NCBI RefSeq assembly: GCF_023276435.1 | Contig: NZ_JALLPO010000032.1 | Coordinates: 1 to 64,000 of the forward strand | Reading direction: 5' to 3' | Length of the DNA: 64,000 bases | From: Sphaerisporangium perillae | GTDB lineage: Bacteria; Actinomycetota; Actinomycetes; Streptosporangiales; Streptosporangiaceae | Part shown: positions 9,048 through 18,632 of the stretch, one piece after another | How the letters are laid out: every line of letters starts with the position of its first letter | Numbering within the stretch: position 1 is the first letter of the stretch | Position numbers and translations under genes: made by a program | Notes under the pieces: model-generated | The model's database searches: none | What the model was told of the DNA's origin: nothing | The model's input: only the letters and a program-made list of their open reading frames with translations

Positions 9048-10016
9048 TCAGGAGGCGGGCCAGCTGTCCCGGTAACCGTCGGTGGCCGCGATGAGCTCGT
9101 GCAGCGTACGGGGCTCGGCGCCCGCGTGGCCGGCATCCTCGACGATCCGCAGCTCCGCCTCCGGCCAGGCCAGATGCAGGTCCCACGCCGCGTCCGGCGG
9201 CGTCTTCATGTCATAGCGACCGTTCACGATCACGCCCGGGATGTGCCTGATCGCAGCCACGTCGAGCAGCTCACCCTCTTGCAGGAAACACCCCTGGCTG
9301 AAGTAGTGCGCCTCGATGCGTGAGAAGCCCACCAGCTCCCGGTCGTCCAGAGGTGGTGGCGAGACAGGGAGCAGCGTGTTCGCCGACAACTCCCAGGCTG
9401 CCCACGCCCGCGCGGCCGGGACGTGCACCTCCGGGTCCGGGTCGAACAACCTGCGATGGTAAGCGGCGACCAAGTCGTCCCGCTCCGCCTCCGGGATGAA
9501 GTCGCGAAAGGCCGCCCACTCTCGTGGGAACAGCCGGGCCACCCCGGTGCCGGTGAACGCCCACGCGTCATCAGCCTTGCTCGCCAAGTAGATGCCGCGC
9601 AGCACCAGCTCGCTCACACGCTTCGGGTACCGCCGCGCGTAGGCCAGCGCCAGCGTCGTCCCCCATGAGCCGCCGAACACCTGCCAGCGCTCGACGCCGA
9701 GCCGCTGCCTGAGCCGCTCGATGTCCGCCACGAGGTGCCACGTCGTGTTGGCCTCCAGCGACACCCCAGGGTCCGCCGCATGCGGCCGACTGCGCCCGCA
9801 GTTGCGCTGGTCGAACAGGACGATCCGGTACGCCTCGGGATCGAAGAACCGCCGTTGCCTCGGCAGCAACCCGCCGCCGGGACCGCCGTGGAGAAAGACG
9901 ACAGGTTTGCCGCCGGGGTTGCCGCAGACCTCCCAATAGATCTCGTTCCCGTCGCCCACCTCGAGCATCCCGGTCTCGTACGGCTCAATCGGCGGATAAA
10001 ACGTCAGTTGTCCCAT
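9048..10016 (-). CDS. pip: prolyl iminopeptidase (S33 alpha/beta hydrolase)
   Basis: Cytoplasmic aminopeptidase that removes N-terminal proline from peptides, 322 residues. The oxyanion-hole motif HGGPGGG is near residue 44. DQRNCGRS follows near residue 69 (most members have DQRGCGRS). The nucleophile elbow GGSWGTTLALAYA is near residue 115, the acid Asp is in NGRYD, and the catalytic His is in EDAGHAG near residue 295. The length is normal for the family. The ATG at 10016 lies next to the decayed fabH gene on the same strand. No operon partner is evident. Confidence 0.9.
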   Translation of the reverse strand: MGQLTFYPPIEPYETGMLEVGDGNEIYWEVCGNPGGKPVVFLHGGPGGGLLPRQRRFFDPEAYRIVLFDQRNCGRSRPHAADPGVSLEANTTWHLVADIERLRQRLGVERWQVFGGSWGTTLALAYARRYPKRVSELVLRGIYLASKADDAWAFTGTGVARLFPREWAAFRDFIPEAERDDLVAAYHRRLFDPDPEVHVPAARAWAAWELSANTLLPVSPPPLDDRELVGFSRIEAHYFSQGCFLQEGELLDVAAIRHIPGVIVNGRYDMKTPPDAAWDLHLAWPEAELRIVEDAGHAGAEPRTLHELIAATDGYRDSWPAS

Positions 10017-10161
10017 AGCTATAAGACATACTCGCCGACGCCACCGGGCGCGCAGCCTGCGTCGTCAACGGATGCCCCACCCGCAGATCCCGCAGATCCC
10101 GCAGTTGCCGGCCAGGCCCCGGTAGAGCGCTTCGACCAGCTCGGCGGCGGTGAGGAGCGTG

Positions 10162-11004
10162 TAGCCCTGACTTCTTCGCGCAGTCTTCGAGAAGACGCAC
10201 ATTCGCCTGATGGGGCACAACCAGGTCGAGCTCGCCTACGGTCATCTCGCACCGATCGAGCACCCCGTCGATCGCCAACTCGAAGATGTTCTCAGCGAAC
10301 TTGCGTACCGCTCGGCCGTCCATTTTGAAGAAGTGGTCACCGGAATCCAGGGTCTCGGCGGTGGCGGGTGCACGACTGCCGCCTGCGGGAACGCTCACGT
10401 AGTCAGCCTTGGATCCGTCCGCACCAAGCTCGACATCCTTGATGCCGAACTCGGCGGGTACCCGCGACAGGATGACCGCGCCCGCTCCGTCTCCGAACAG
10501 GCTCGCGGTGCGGCGGTCGGTGTAGTCGAGGATGCGTGAGTAGATGTCAGCGCCGATGACCACCGCGTGACGAAGCCGTGGATCGGCCGACATCATCGAG
10601 CGGGCAACCTCCAACGCGTATACAAACCCCGTGCAGACGGCATCGACGTCGAACGCCGGGCAATGGCCGAGACCGAGGTTCGCCTGCACGATGCATGCGG
10701 TCGCCGGCATCGGCTTGTCCGGTGTCGAGGTCGCCACGATGATCAGATCTACTTCGTCCGCCCCGATTCCGGCGGCGCGCATGGCACGTCGTGCGGCGAC
10801 CGAGGCCAGGTCCGATGTCGCTTCGCCGGCAGCGGCGACGCGCCGTTCGTATACTCCGGTACGGTCCTCGATCCAGTCGGGGTTGATGGCCATCCGATCC
10901 GAAAGCTCGGCGTTGGTCAAAACGCTCGAGGGGAGGTAGGCGCCGGTTCCGGTGATTCCAATGGGGTCGTATCTGGCGACAGAACGTTCGAGGACGGCGG
11001 GCAT
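10162..11004 (-). pseudogene. beta-ketoacyl-ACP synthase III (FabH-like), 3' truncated
   Basis: FabH condenses acetyl-CoA with malonyl-ACP and normally has about 320-340 residues. Here about 280 are recognisable, from VARYDPIGITGTGAYLPSSV through the catalytic Cys (VDAVCTGFVYALE) to the catalytic His (DLVVPHQANVRLLEDCAKKS). The similarity then stops abruptly near 10165. The C-terminal 50-70 residues, including the catalytic Asn of the NTS/NTT motif, are missing. The frame continues as meaningless sequence to 9985, while another frame (TLLTAAELVEALYRGLAGNC, ending at 10069) looks like the end of a different gene. A deletion fusing two genes explains this. The ATG at 11004 has GGAAGAAG upstream. 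Confidence 0.75.
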
Positions 11005-11089
11005 GTCATCTTCTTCCGTTGGCATGATTCGGCATGGCGAAGTGGCGCCCTGTGTGGGTGTGCTGCTCGGTCGCCCGATGAACCGATGG

Positions 11090-12052
11090 TCAACTCGCGC
11101 CGGCAGAAGCGGCCGGGCGGTTCTGTCCCCCGAGCGAGCCGAGGTCAGGCTGGGACGGTGGAGGCGGCGCCGAGGTGCGCCCGCTCGTAGCGGCAACCCC
11201 CAGAACCGACGCGCACACGAGTGCGGCACCGAAGACCTGCAGCGACGTCAGGCGTTCCCCGAACACAAGGAACGCCAGCACGCTCGTGACCACCGGCTCG
11301 GCGCTGGAAACCGCTGCCGATGGAGCGGCGCCCAGCAGACGGAGACCGGCGAAAAAGGCCACGATAGCGATGACCGTGGAGACCACGGCGGTCGCCACCG
11401 CTGCCGACCAACCCGTGACCCCGCTTGGGAACGATGGGGTATGGGCGAGCCAGGCGCCGCCGTAGACGAACGTCGCTGCCAGGCAGACGATGGTGGTCGA
11501 CGCGAGCGGTCCGGTGCCGCCTGACAGCCGGCCGCCCGCCAGGATGTACCCGGTGTAGATGACCGCGGCGGCGACGGCAAGAACGATGCCGAGCAGATCG
11601 CCCTCCAACCTCGGTCCGGCGACAAGGGCGACGCCCAAGGTCGCCGCGCCAGAGGCGGCGAGGATGACCATGGTTGGCATGCGGCGGCCGAGAACGGCGG
11701 CGGAGATCGCCACCAGCACCGGATAGGTGTAGAAGAGCACGGCCACCAGCCCAGCGGGTATCCGGGTCAGCGCGGTGAAGTAGGTCAGGGACTGCCCGAC
11801 ATAGCCGACTGCCCCCATCGCCACCAGAAGTTGAAGATCACGCCCGCGCGGCCATGACGACGATGTGAGGGCCATCAGGGCCAGCAGGGCGACAGCGGCA
11901 ACGCCGAAACGCACCAGCAACACCCCGTGGACATCGGCGCCGCTTGCGTAGGCGACCTTCGCGAAGATCGCCATAGCGCCGAAGCAGGTGGCCGAGGCCA
12001 AGATGAGAGACACCCCGAACACCGCACGCGCCGACTGATTGGGACCAGTCAT
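11090..12052 (-). CDS. EamA/DMT-family transporter
   Basis: Integral membrane exporter of the drug/metabolite transporter superfamily, about 320 residues, with ten predicted helices in two EamA repeats. The first repeat opens with FGVSLILASATCFGAMAIFA and the second with GIVLAVAAAVIYTGYILAGG. The FGERLTSLQVFGAALVCASV ending is typical. The ATG at 12052 is chosen because similarity to the family begins just after it. The open frame reaches 12178, but those residues are basic and unlike the family. It is divergent from a CGNR regulator, a frequent arrangement. The substrate is unknown. Confidence 0.85.
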   Translation of the reverse strand: MTGPNQSARAVFGVSLILASATCFGAMAIFAKVAYASGADVHGVLLVRFGVAAVALLALMALTSSSWPRGRDLQLLVAMGAVGYVGQSLTYFTALTRIPAGLVAVLFYTYPVLVAISAAVLGRRMPTMVILAASGAATLGVALVAGPRLEGDLLGIVLAVAAAVIYTGYILAGGRLSGGTGPLASTTIVCLAATFVYGGAWLAHTPSFPSGVTGWSAAVATAVVSTVIAIVAFFAGLRLLGAAPSAAVSSAEPVVTSVLAFLVFGERLTSLQVFGAALVCASVLGVAATSGRTSAPPPPSQPDLGSLGGQNRPAASAGAS

Positions 12053-12275
12053 CCGAGGCGCTCGGTCCGACCGAGCTCGTGTGGTGGATCGGAGCGCTCT
12101 CGCGTTCAAGCCCACGCCATACCGGCGTCGCCGCACCGTGTGCTCTTCGGTTCCGTCTGCGTTGAACTTGAGCCGCATGGCCGGATCACTTCCCGTCGCC
12201 TTGAGCTTCTATCGATATGGGGTAACCTGTCAAGTAGCGAGAACGGTGACGACAGCGACCAGTTAAAAGATGTGA

Positions 12276-12875
12276 ATGGTGACGAGAGAGCAAAACGGCA
12301 AGCCCGATGTGGCCCCTGAGGGCTTGGAGGTGCTTCGCCTCTTCATGAACACCCGAGATCTTGAAGCAGAGTTCGACGAACTTGACGAAGCCACCCATCT
12401 GGCGACATGGCTCCAATCACATGAGCTTCTCCGCGCAGGCGAAACGGTCGACCAGGCCGACGTCGCGAAAGCCGTCAGGCTGCGGGAGGCGATCCGCGCC
12501 GTACTACGAGACAGGTCCGACCCAAGTCGGGCCTCGGCCGCTGCGGCGGCGTTCAACATGGCCGCCCAGTCGGCTGCCCCCTTGCAGGTCGAGATCTCAC
12601 CGGACCTGGTCATCAAGCTGGTTTCCACCCGCAGCGGAGTCCCTCGCGCACTCGCCCGCATCGTCGCTGCTGTAGCCGAGCACGCAGGGACGCCTTGCTG
12701 GGAGCGCCTCAAGGTCTGCAGCAATCCGGACTGTCAGTGGGCGTTCTACGACCACGCCCGCAACAAGACCGGACGTTGGTGCAACATGGCCACCTGCGGT
12801 AACAAGTCCAAGGCGAAAAGCTACCGGCGCCGACAGGTCGAAGCGGCAACTGCCAGCATCCCCAAGACGCCCTAA
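12276..12875 (+). CDS. CGNR zinc-finger regulator (ABATE domain)
   Basis: 199-residue putative transcription factor. The N-terminal ABATE-type helical domain covers about residues 15-135. The C-terminal CGNR zinc finger is intact: CSNPDCQWAFYDHARNKTGR, then WCNMATCGNKSKAKSYRRR, providing four Cys and the CGN signature. It is transcribed divergently from the EamA exporter across about 220 bp and probably regulates it. Upstream spacing from a ribosome binding site is poor, so a GTG at 12279 is also possible. Confidence 0.85.
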   Translation: MVTREQNGKPDVAPEGLEVLRLFMNTRDLEAEFDELDEATHLATWLQSHELLRAGETVDQADVAKAVRLREAIRAVLRDRSDPSRASAAAAAFNMAAQSAAPLQVEISPDLVIKLVSTRSGVPRALARIVAAVAEHAGTPCWERLKVCSNPDCQWAFYDHARNKTGRWCNMATCGNKSKAKSYRRRQVEAATASIPKTP

Positions 12876-12943
12876 CCTGAGTCCGGCGTTCCCCCCGCTG
12901 AGATCTTCGGAGACGGCATCGGCCTCACCGTCTCCATCCCCGG

Positions 12944-13099
12944 CGGGCGGTCCGAGACGAGACCGCTAAGGCTGGTCGTGCCGTCGCTTTCGTGGGTCAG
13001 GGTGAGGTCGTCGAACCAGGCAGACCAGTGGTGGTCGAGGTGCCCGTCGACCCGAAGCTGGTAGCAGGCCGGCGGCTGTCGTCTGGGCGACTGGGCCAT
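12944..13099 (-). pseudogene. small conserved actinomycete protein, 3' truncated
   Basis: The first 52 codons (CYQLRVDGHLDHHWSAWFDD, then LTLTHESDGTTSLSGLVSD) match the start of a small beta-rich hypothetical protein common in actinomycetes, which usually continues into a DQAALHGLL-type helix. Here that helix is replaced by unrelated residues, so the 3' half appears deleted. The function of the family is not known to me. Confidence 0.5.
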
Positions 13100-13236
13100 C
13101 AGGCCGCCACCTTCGTCCTCGCCCTGCTGGTTCGGCGGCTGCTGATCCGCCGGCGGATGACGTACTCAGCGACCGCGAGGTTGATGCCCCAGCCCACGCC
13201 CAGCGCCATCGAGACAGGTAGAACATGCCATATGAG
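13099..13236 (-). pseudogene. C-terminal scrap of a small membrane protein
   Basis: About 45 residues ending in a proper stop: one hydrophobic helix (SMALGVGWGINLAVAEYVI) followed by a very basic tail (RRRISSRRTSRARTKVAA). It has no start of its own with a ribosome binding site, and it lies between two other fragments. It looks like the tail of a lost membrane protein. Family not recognised. Confidence 0.4.
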
Positions 13237-13252
13237 TAGTCGTCCCCGGGGT

Positions 13253-13376
13253 GTTCCAGTTTCAGCGCAACGAAGAACGCCTGCTGGCCCGCCTTTCCCC
13301 CGAAGACCGGCAAGGTTTCCTACGCGCCCTGCAGACGCTCGCCACCCTGCACCCAGAAGAGATCGTGGGCCCCTGA
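13253..13376 (+). pseudogene. C-terminal fragment of a MarR-like regulator
   Basis: A + strand frame ending at 13376 reads QRNEERLLARLSPEDRQGFL followed by RALQTLATLHPEE. This is the typical last helix of MarR-family repressors, where the dimerisation helix resumes after the wing. Nothing upstream encodes the DNA-binding part. It adds to the evidence that 12.9-15.5 kb is deletion debris. Confidence 0.5.
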
Positions 13377-13411
13377 CGCCGGGGGCCGGCGTTCTTGTCA
13401 CAGTGTCCTGG

Positions 13412-14380
13412 TCATAGCAGGCTCAGCGCCTTCGCGAGAGCGGGATCCTTCCCGGCGGACAGGGCGTCGGCCGTCATCGGGACGTAGTGGTCAGGGGCGA
13501 CGCCGATCGTGTCGATGATCTCCTTGTTGGTCCCGAAGTAGTGCTTGGGAGGCAGGATCAGCAGGCTGTTGTCGTCCAGCAGCAGGGGGCCCGAGGGACC
13601 GGCGACCTCGCCCGCGGTGCGGGTGCCGACCAGTGGACCCAGTTTGAGATCCTTGACCGCGGTGCTGAAGTCCTCGCAGGCCGAGCCGCAGCCGCGGTCG
13701 GTGAGCACGACCAGGGGCAGGTTGAGCAGCGGGACGGTGTCGTCGGTGTGGCCGGTGGTGCAGTTGCCGTGCACGTCGCAGAAGTAGCTCGTGGTCTTGC
13801 CGTGGGCGAAGGCCCCCAGCAGTCTTGTGACCTGCTCCGGGTCGCCGCCTCCGTTGCCGCGCAGGTCGAGGATGACCCCGTGCAACGTCCTGCCGTCGCG
13901 CAGGCCGTTGACGGCTGTCGTGACGTGATCCGCTGCGTCACGGCCGAACTCGGGCAGCTTGTTGTAGGCGACGTCGCCGGTCAGCAGCCTTTTGGAGACG
14001 GCCCGGCGAGACTCGGGAGTCTCATTGACGCGGCCTGGCTTGATCGTTTCCGTCCGGGTGCGGCCGGTGGACGGGCGCCGTAGCTTCAGCCGCCAGGTCC
14101 GGGTCTGCGGGCGCTCCTCGTAGATCAAGGCGAGGATGTGGGAGGAGACCTTGTCGTTCACGAACGGGCCCAGTCCGTCGATCGAGACGATCTCGTCACC
14201 CGGCCGCACACCGTGCTCGGCGGCGGGGCTTCCCGCCTTCACCGAGATGACGAAAAGCGGAGGCCTCGCGACGGGGTCGGCCTCGGGTTGACCGAACCGG
14301 CCACCCGACAGCCGGTCGATGCCGAGGATTCCGTAGGAAACGCCGCTGCCGCGCTTGTCGCCGGACTTGGGCTTTGGCCT
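13412..14380 (-). pseudogene. S41-family (tail-specific) protease lacking its N terminus
   Basis: About 320 residues of a PDZ-containing S41 serine protease. The PDZ domain comes first (PPLFVISVKAGSPAAEHGVR, then PGDEIVSIDG). The protease core follows with LHGVILDLRGNGGGDPEQV, VVLTDRGCGSACEDFSTAV (the Ser of GSA is the expected nucleophile) and AGPSGPLLLDDNSL. It ends normally at 13412. At the 5' end, homology begins abruptly near 14380, fused in a different frame to the NACHT remnant, so the export signal and N-terminal helical domain are gone. The core is well preserved, but a functional exported enzyme is unlikely. Confidence 0.7.
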
Positions 14381-15255
14381 TTCCCGCCGGCTTCCAGCGG
14401 GGCCGGGCGATCGCCGGTTGCGACAGGAACGCGATGACCTGCTCAAGCGCGACCGGCTGGAGCTCGACCACGGCCGCCCGGGCCAGCTCCGCCCCGCGTG
14501 TGCTGATGGCCTGCTCGTATTCACGGCTGCGGCAGGTCACCACCAGGCCCTGCCCGGTGCCGGCGTAGGCGTTGAGCTCCCCAACCGCGCGCGCATGCAG
14601 CGGTGTGGGCAGCTCGTCCAAGCCGTCCAGGATGGGCAGGATCCGTCGGTCAGCCACCAGCGCCGCGGAGAGATCCGGCTCGCCCTCGCCGGCCTGCCGC
14701 CGCAGCCGCGGGTACTCCTGCCCCAAACGGCGGGCCAGGAACAGCTCCAAGCCTTCGGCCTGGGGGTTCCAGGAAGCCATGGGCAGCAGGACCGGCACTG
14801 GCGCCCGCTCACGCTCCTCGGGCGAGAGGATCTGGCGGTGCTGGAGCAGACCCAACGTGAGCAGCACCGCCAGCACGCTCTTGCCCGCGCCCGGCTCGCC
14901 CAGCACTACCAGCCTCCCATGCGGCAGCCGCAGGAAGGCGTCCACGATCTCGGCGGCCTCCCCGCGCAGCGGCAGCAGATCCCAGCCCGCCCCCGCCGGG
15001 CCGTCGAACCAGAGCGCGGTCAGCGGCCACCGGCCGCCGGGTTGAGCACCAGCGCACCTGCAGCGGCATCGGGTCGTGCAGGCGGCGCAACACCGCCTCG
15101 TGTTCCCACTGCTGGCGGACCTGCCCGGCCAGCCAACCGGCCGACCGGTCCGGCTCGGCAGCCTGGCCGGATTGGCTGCGCCGCTCACGCCACTCGATGA
15201 TGACTGCAGCGGCGACAAGCAGCCCGGCGTCGCTGCGAAAGGTGAAGCTAACGCC
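14381..15255 (-). pseudogene. NACHT-domain NTPase, frameshifted and 3' truncated
   Basis: STAND-type ATPase remnant. The Walker A motif LVVLGEPGAGKSVLAVLLT and Walker B motif ILPILDGLDELP are intact, followed by VTCRSREYEQAI and a few residues of the helical region. Two lesions are visible. First, the upstream part (LLVAAAVIIEWRERRSQSGQ to HDPMPLQVRW), which belongs to the same protein family, is in another frame, with the shift between about 15030 and 15065. Second, the protein is cut off near 14385 and joined to the S41 protease. Intact relatives carry a long C-terminal repeat sensor and some act in phage defence. This copy cannot. Confidence 0.7.
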
Positions 15256-15533
15256 CAGGGGCTCGGTGTGCAGGGAGGCTTGCCCCGGTGGCTGTTGAAG
15301 GATCGGCTGCCAGCGGCATCCGGCCGCGTCCAGGGCGGCGGTGCGCCGGCCTGGAGCTCGACAACAACGCCGGCCGGGCCTGCGCGCCGCTGTCGACCAG
15401 CCAGCCCCCGGCGGCGAGGACCGCGGATATGGCGACGCCGAGCACCCGCGTAGTGGGAGAAAGACCAGACGGCAAGGGCTCTTCACCTCCGGGAGACCGG
15501 GGCGCGCTTCTCGCGCCCGCTTGGATCGTGCGT

Positions 15534-15679
15534 AGGTCCTCGGCGGGGAAGCGCATCCCCAACGCCCAGCGGCAGGCCAGTTCGCGGGCACGGCCGGGAT
15601 GGCGAACGAACGCCGCGGGCAGCAGGAGCACGGCGCACAGCCGGTCACGGGGCCGAGGGATCGTGCGTGGCTCGTTCAT
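15534..15679 (-). pseudogene. 5' fragment of a second vanY copy
   Basis: The first 48 or so codons (MNEPRTIPRPRDRLCAVLLL to GMRFPAEDL) repeat the N-terminal membrane anchor of the intact VanY-like peptidase at 22566-23138, with a 21-bp and a 3-bp deletion. The catalytic domain is absent. It is divergent from the response-regulator gene, which was probably the original position of vanY. Confidence 0.75.
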
Positions 15680-15763
15680 GACGAACTACGATTGGCGCCG
15701 AATGTGCGCGCGTTGTCCGCCGCATGTCACCGTTTGTCGACGGCGGCCACCGTCGGCGCGACC
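15534..15763. repeat. duplicated segment, copy A (partner 22969-23222)
   Basis: A 230-bp segment covering the start of vanY and its upstream region. It matches 22969-23222 in the same orientation with high identity apart from 21-bp and 3-bp gaps. Beyond 15763 copy A continues into the regulator promoter box. Copy B instead joins an integrase gene. Confidence 0.85.
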
Positions 15764-15771
15764 GTCGGCAA

Positions 15772-15845
15772 GGCCGTGACACAACCATGACACGGCGAAG
15801 ACGAGGCGGGCACACGGCCGGCCGACAGTGGATGGGGTTGACCGG
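15772..15845 (+). promoter_or_regulatory. 74-bp promoter box shared (inverted) with the ddl operon
   Basis: Begins GGCCGTGACACAAC and ends GGATGGGGTTGACCGG. The reverse complement of 21866-21939 matches it without gaps, 66 of 74 bases by my count. Inside it TGACAC is repeated with an 11-base period (TGACACAACCATGACAC), the spacing expected for tandem binding of an OmpR/PhoB-type regulator. It lies just upstream of the response-regulator gene, so it is probably an autoregulated promoter. Confidence 0.7.
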
Positions 15846-15868
15846 CGGACGAGTTACGGGGGCGTGCT

Positions 15869-16558
15869 GTGAAACTCGGGGGCGTGTCGCGAGTGTTGTT
15901 GATCGAGGATGACCCGGCCGTGCGGGAGGGTCTTGAGCTGGCCCTGACCCGGCATGGGCACCGGGTGCGCGCGGTGGAGTCCGGCGAGCAGGGGCTGGAC
16001 CGGCTGCGTACGGACCTTCCCGACGTCGTCGTGCTCGATCTGATGTTGCCTGGCATGGACGGGTTCGAGGTCTGCCGCCGCATCCGGGCCGCCGGCCAGG
16101 TACCGATCATCATGCTGACCGCGCGCGGCGATGACATGGACGTGGTGGCCGGGTTGGAGGCGGGCGCCGACGACTACGTGGTCAAGCCGGTGCAGCCCAG
16201 GGTGCTCGAGGCACGCATTGGCGCCGTGCTCCGGCGGATCGGCCGGGACCAGGCGGAGCTGGAGCGGCACGGGGACCTGACCATCGATCGGGCCGGGATC
16301 GTGGTCGCCAAACGCGGCGTGCCGGTGGACCTCGCCCCGACCGAGCTGCGCCTGCTGCTCGAGCTCTCCGGCACGCCGGGCCGGGTGCACAGCCGCCAGC
16401 AGCTGCTGGAATCGGTGTGGGAGCACGGGTATTTCGGCGACTCGCGTCTGGTGGACGCGTGCGTGCAGCGGTTGCGCGCGAAGATCGAGGACGACTCGGC
16501 GGCGCCCGTCTACGTGCAGACGGTGCGTGGGTTCGGGTACCGGTTCGGGCCGGTGTGA
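15869..16558 (+). CDS. OmpR-family response regulator of the cell-wall locus
   Basis: 229 residues. Receiver domain: acidic EDD near residue 12, phospho-acceptor Asp in VVVLDLMLPGMDG near residue 55, Lys in DDYVVKPVQPRV near residue 105. C-terminal winged helix: LAPTELRLLLELSGTPGRVH to VQTVRGFGYRF. The closest types are CseB/VanR-like regulators of envelope stress and glycopeptide resistance. The GTG start follows a GGGGG stretch. It forms an operon with the histidine kinase and GerMN lipoprotein. The 74-bp box before it and its inverted twin before ddl are its likely binding sites. Confidence 0.9.
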   Translation: MKLGGVSRVLLIEDDPAVREGLELALTRHGHRVRAVESGEQGLDRLRTDLPDVVVLDLMLPGMDGFEVCRRIRAAGQVPIIMLTARGDDMDVVAGLEAGADDYVVKPVQPRVLEARIGAVLRRIGRDQAELERHGDLTIDRAGIVVAKRGVPVDLAPTELRLLLELSGTPGRVHSRQQLLESVWEHGYFGDSRLVDACVQRLRAKIEDDSAAPVYVQTVRGFGYRFGPV

Positions 16559-16565
16559 GCCGCCG

Positions 16566-18050
16566 GTGACACCTCGGCCGAGCCTGGGGCTGCGTGCCCG
16601 GCTGTTGTTCGCCTTCGCACTGCTGTGCGTGGTCACCGCGGCGGCGGTGACCGGCGGGATCTATGTCGAGGCCCGCAACGCCATCCTGCAGAGGACCCAG
16701 GATGCCGCGGTGCAGGCGATGACCAGCCGCCTGAAGGCGCTCTACCCGTTGCGGAGCGCGGCGCCGGGCCCGGACGAGCTCGGCGAGATCGCCGCGGCCG
16801 CGGCCGACCAGAATAGCTTTGCGGTTGCCGTCTACCGCGAGATGCACTCGCCGGTCCCCCCGCCCCCGCCCCCGGCGCCGGGGCGCTGGAGGCCGGACGG
16901 GAGGGCCCGGATCTTGGACCTCGGGGTGATCTCACCGGAGTTGCGGCAGGTGGTGGCCGGCGGCCGTACCGCGTGGCAACGTGTGGTGTGGCAGGGCGAG
17001 CCCAACCTGATCATCGGCACGCCGTTGCTGATCACCGAGCAGGACCGGACGACGCGGGTGTCCGGCATCGAGGTCTACACCGCGCGCAGCCTGCTTCCCG
17101 AACAGCGCAGCATCGACGCGCTCGCCGCACGCGCCTGGCCCATCGGCGGGGCGGCCCTGGCGTTCGCGGTCGTCCTGGCGTTGCTGGCCACCCGTGGCGT
17201 GCTGGGCCCGGTGCGCGAGCTCGGCCGGGCGGCACGCCTGCTGGGCCAGGGCGAGATGCGGACCAGGATCGCGGTGCGCGGCTCCGATGAGCTGGCCGAC
17301 GTGGCGCGCACGTTCAACAACACCGCTGCGGAGCTGGAACGGCTCGTCAAGCAGCTCCGCGAGATGGAGGCCGATGCCCGCCGGTTCGTGGCCGACGTGT
17401 CCCACGAGCTGCGCACCCCGCTGGCCGCGCTCGCCGCGGTCGCCGACGTCCTCGACGAGGAGGCGGCCGGGCTGCCCGAGCCCGCCGGCAGGGCCGCCAG
17501 GCTGGTCAGCCAGGAGACGCTCAACCTCACCGGGCTGGTGAACGACCTCATCGAGATCAGCAGGTTCGACTCCGGCGTCGCGGCCCTCGTGCTGAACGAG
17601 GTCGACGTGGCCGAGCTGGTGCGCTCGACCCTGCGTGCCCGGGGCTGGTCGGAGTCGGTGCACACCGAGCTTCCACCCGCGGTGACGGCACGGCTGGACC
17701 CGCGCCGAGTGGACGTCATCCTCGCGAACCTGGTCGGCAACGCCCTGCGGCACGGCGAGCCACCGATGTCGGTACGGCTTTCCGCCGACCCGCACTGGAT
17801 CGCTCTCGAGGTCCGCGACCACGGACCGGGGCTGGACGAAGCGGTGCTGCCGCACGTGTTCGACCGGTTCTACAAGGCCAGCGCGGCCAGGGCCAGGTCC
17901 GAGGGCAGCGGCCTCGGCCTCGCCATCGCGCGGGAGAACGCGCGCCTGCACCGAGGCGACCTCACCGTCACCAACGCCTCGGACGGCGGCGCCATCTTCA
18001 CGCTGCGCCTGCCACGCCGGGCACACGATCCGGACGGAGGCCCCGAGTGA
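16566..18050 (+). CDS. sensor histidine kinase of the cell-wall locus
   Basis: About 494 residues. A first membrane helix ([20 protein letters not shown]) is followed by an extracellular sensor of about 150 residues with a Pro-rich run ([11 protein letters not shown]). Then come a second helix ([20 protein letters not shown]), HAMP, and HisKA with the phospho-accepting His in [15 protein letters not shown]. The HATPase domain has [20 protein letters not shown] and GSGLGLAI. The GTG at 16566, seven bases after the regulator stop, is preferred; the frame is open to 16527. It presumably phosphorylates the adjacent regulator in response to an envelope or cell-wall signal. Confidence 0.9.
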   Translation: MTPRPSLGLRARLLFAFALLCVVTAAAVTGGIYVEARNAILQRTQDAAVQAMTSRLKALYPLRSAAPGPDELGEIAAAAADQNSFAVAVYREMHSPVPPPPPPAPGRWRPDGRARILDLGVISPELRQVVAGGRTAWQRVVWQGEPNLIIGTPLLITEQDRTTRVSGIEVYTARSLLPEQRSIDALAARAWPIGGAALAFAVVLALLATRGVLGPVRELGRAARLLGQGEMRTRIAVRGSDELADVARTFNNTAAELERLVKQLREMEADARRFVADVSHELRTPLAALAAVADVLDEEAAGLPEPAGRAARLVSQETLNLTGLVNDLIEISRFDSGVAALVLNEVDVAELVRSTLRARGWSESVHTELPPAVTARLDPRRVDVILANLVGNALRHGEPPMSVRLSADPHWIALEVRDHGPGLDEAVLPHVFDRFYKASAARARSEGSGLGLAIARENARLHRGDLTVTNASDGGAIFTLRLPRRAHDPDGGPE

Positions 18051-18538
18051 GGACCGGGCTCGCCCGCCGCGTGCTCGCCGCGGGCCTCGTATCGCTCGTC
18101 ACCGTGGCCGGCTGCGGCGTGCAACCCAGCGACGTCATCGTCGCCGGCGACCCGCCGAGCGGAGCCGTCGCACCGACCACGACGATCACCCTCTACCTGG
18201 TGAAGAACGGCCGACTCAACGCGGTGACGCGACCCGGGCCCGGTGGTCGCCCACTGTTCAAGGCGGACACGCTCGCGCTGCTGGCAGCCGGACCCACCGC
18301 GAGGGAAAAGGCGCACGGACTCACCACCGACGTCCCGCCCGAAGCCGGCCCGTTCTCGGTGACCGCCAAGCCGGCCGGCCACTTGGTGGTGACCCTGTCC
18401 ACTCCGGCCGGCGAACTGTCCACACTGGCCGTCGAGCAGATCGTGTGCACGGCCGCCGCCACGGCGCCGGTAAACCCTGCCCAGGTCACCGTCGTCGGTG
18501 CTGGGCAGAGCGTCGGCCCCCAGAAGTGCCCGGAGTAA
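18047..18538 (+). CDS. GerMN-like lipoprotein
   Basis: 163 residues. Signal peptide with lipobox VTVAGCG, so the mature protein should be anchored outside the membrane by its Cys. The rest resembles a GerMN/sporulation-type beta domain ([19 protein letters not shown], then [20 protein letters not shown]). GTG overlaps the kinase stop by four bases. A lipoprotein coupled to an OmpR-type two-component system recalls CseA in the Streptomyces SigE system, where it dampens signalling. A modulatory role here is inferred from that arrangement. Confidence 0.8.
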   Translation: MRTGLARRVLAAGLVSLVTVAGCGVQPSDVIVAGDPPSGAVAPTTTITLYLVKNGRLNAVTRPGPGGRPLFKADTLALLAAGPTAREKAHGLTTDVPPEAGPFSVTAKPAGHLVVTLSTPAGELSTLAVEQIVCTAAATAPVNPAQVTVVGAGQSVGPQKCPE

Positions 18539-18540
18539 CG

Positions 18541-18563
18541 GTAGAGACCCATCCTCTACTTTG
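18541..18563 (+). terminator. hairpin between converging operons
   Basis: GTAGAG (18541-18546) and CTCTAC (18554-18559) form a six-base stem with a seven-base loop, followed by TTT. It lies three bases after the GerMN stop and could end the regulator operon, and perhaps the facing racemase gene. Confidence 0.45.
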
Positions 18564-18632
18564 GGCAGATCGCCGTGGTCTTGGGGAGATTGAGTGGAAC
18601 GTGCGGCTGGCGGTAACGCGACCGAGGGTGCG

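Noticed and set aside
14381-15255. Active NACHT anti-phage system
   Set aside because: A frameshift near 15050 and truncation near 14385 remove the N-terminal continuity and the sensor; no effector gene intact.
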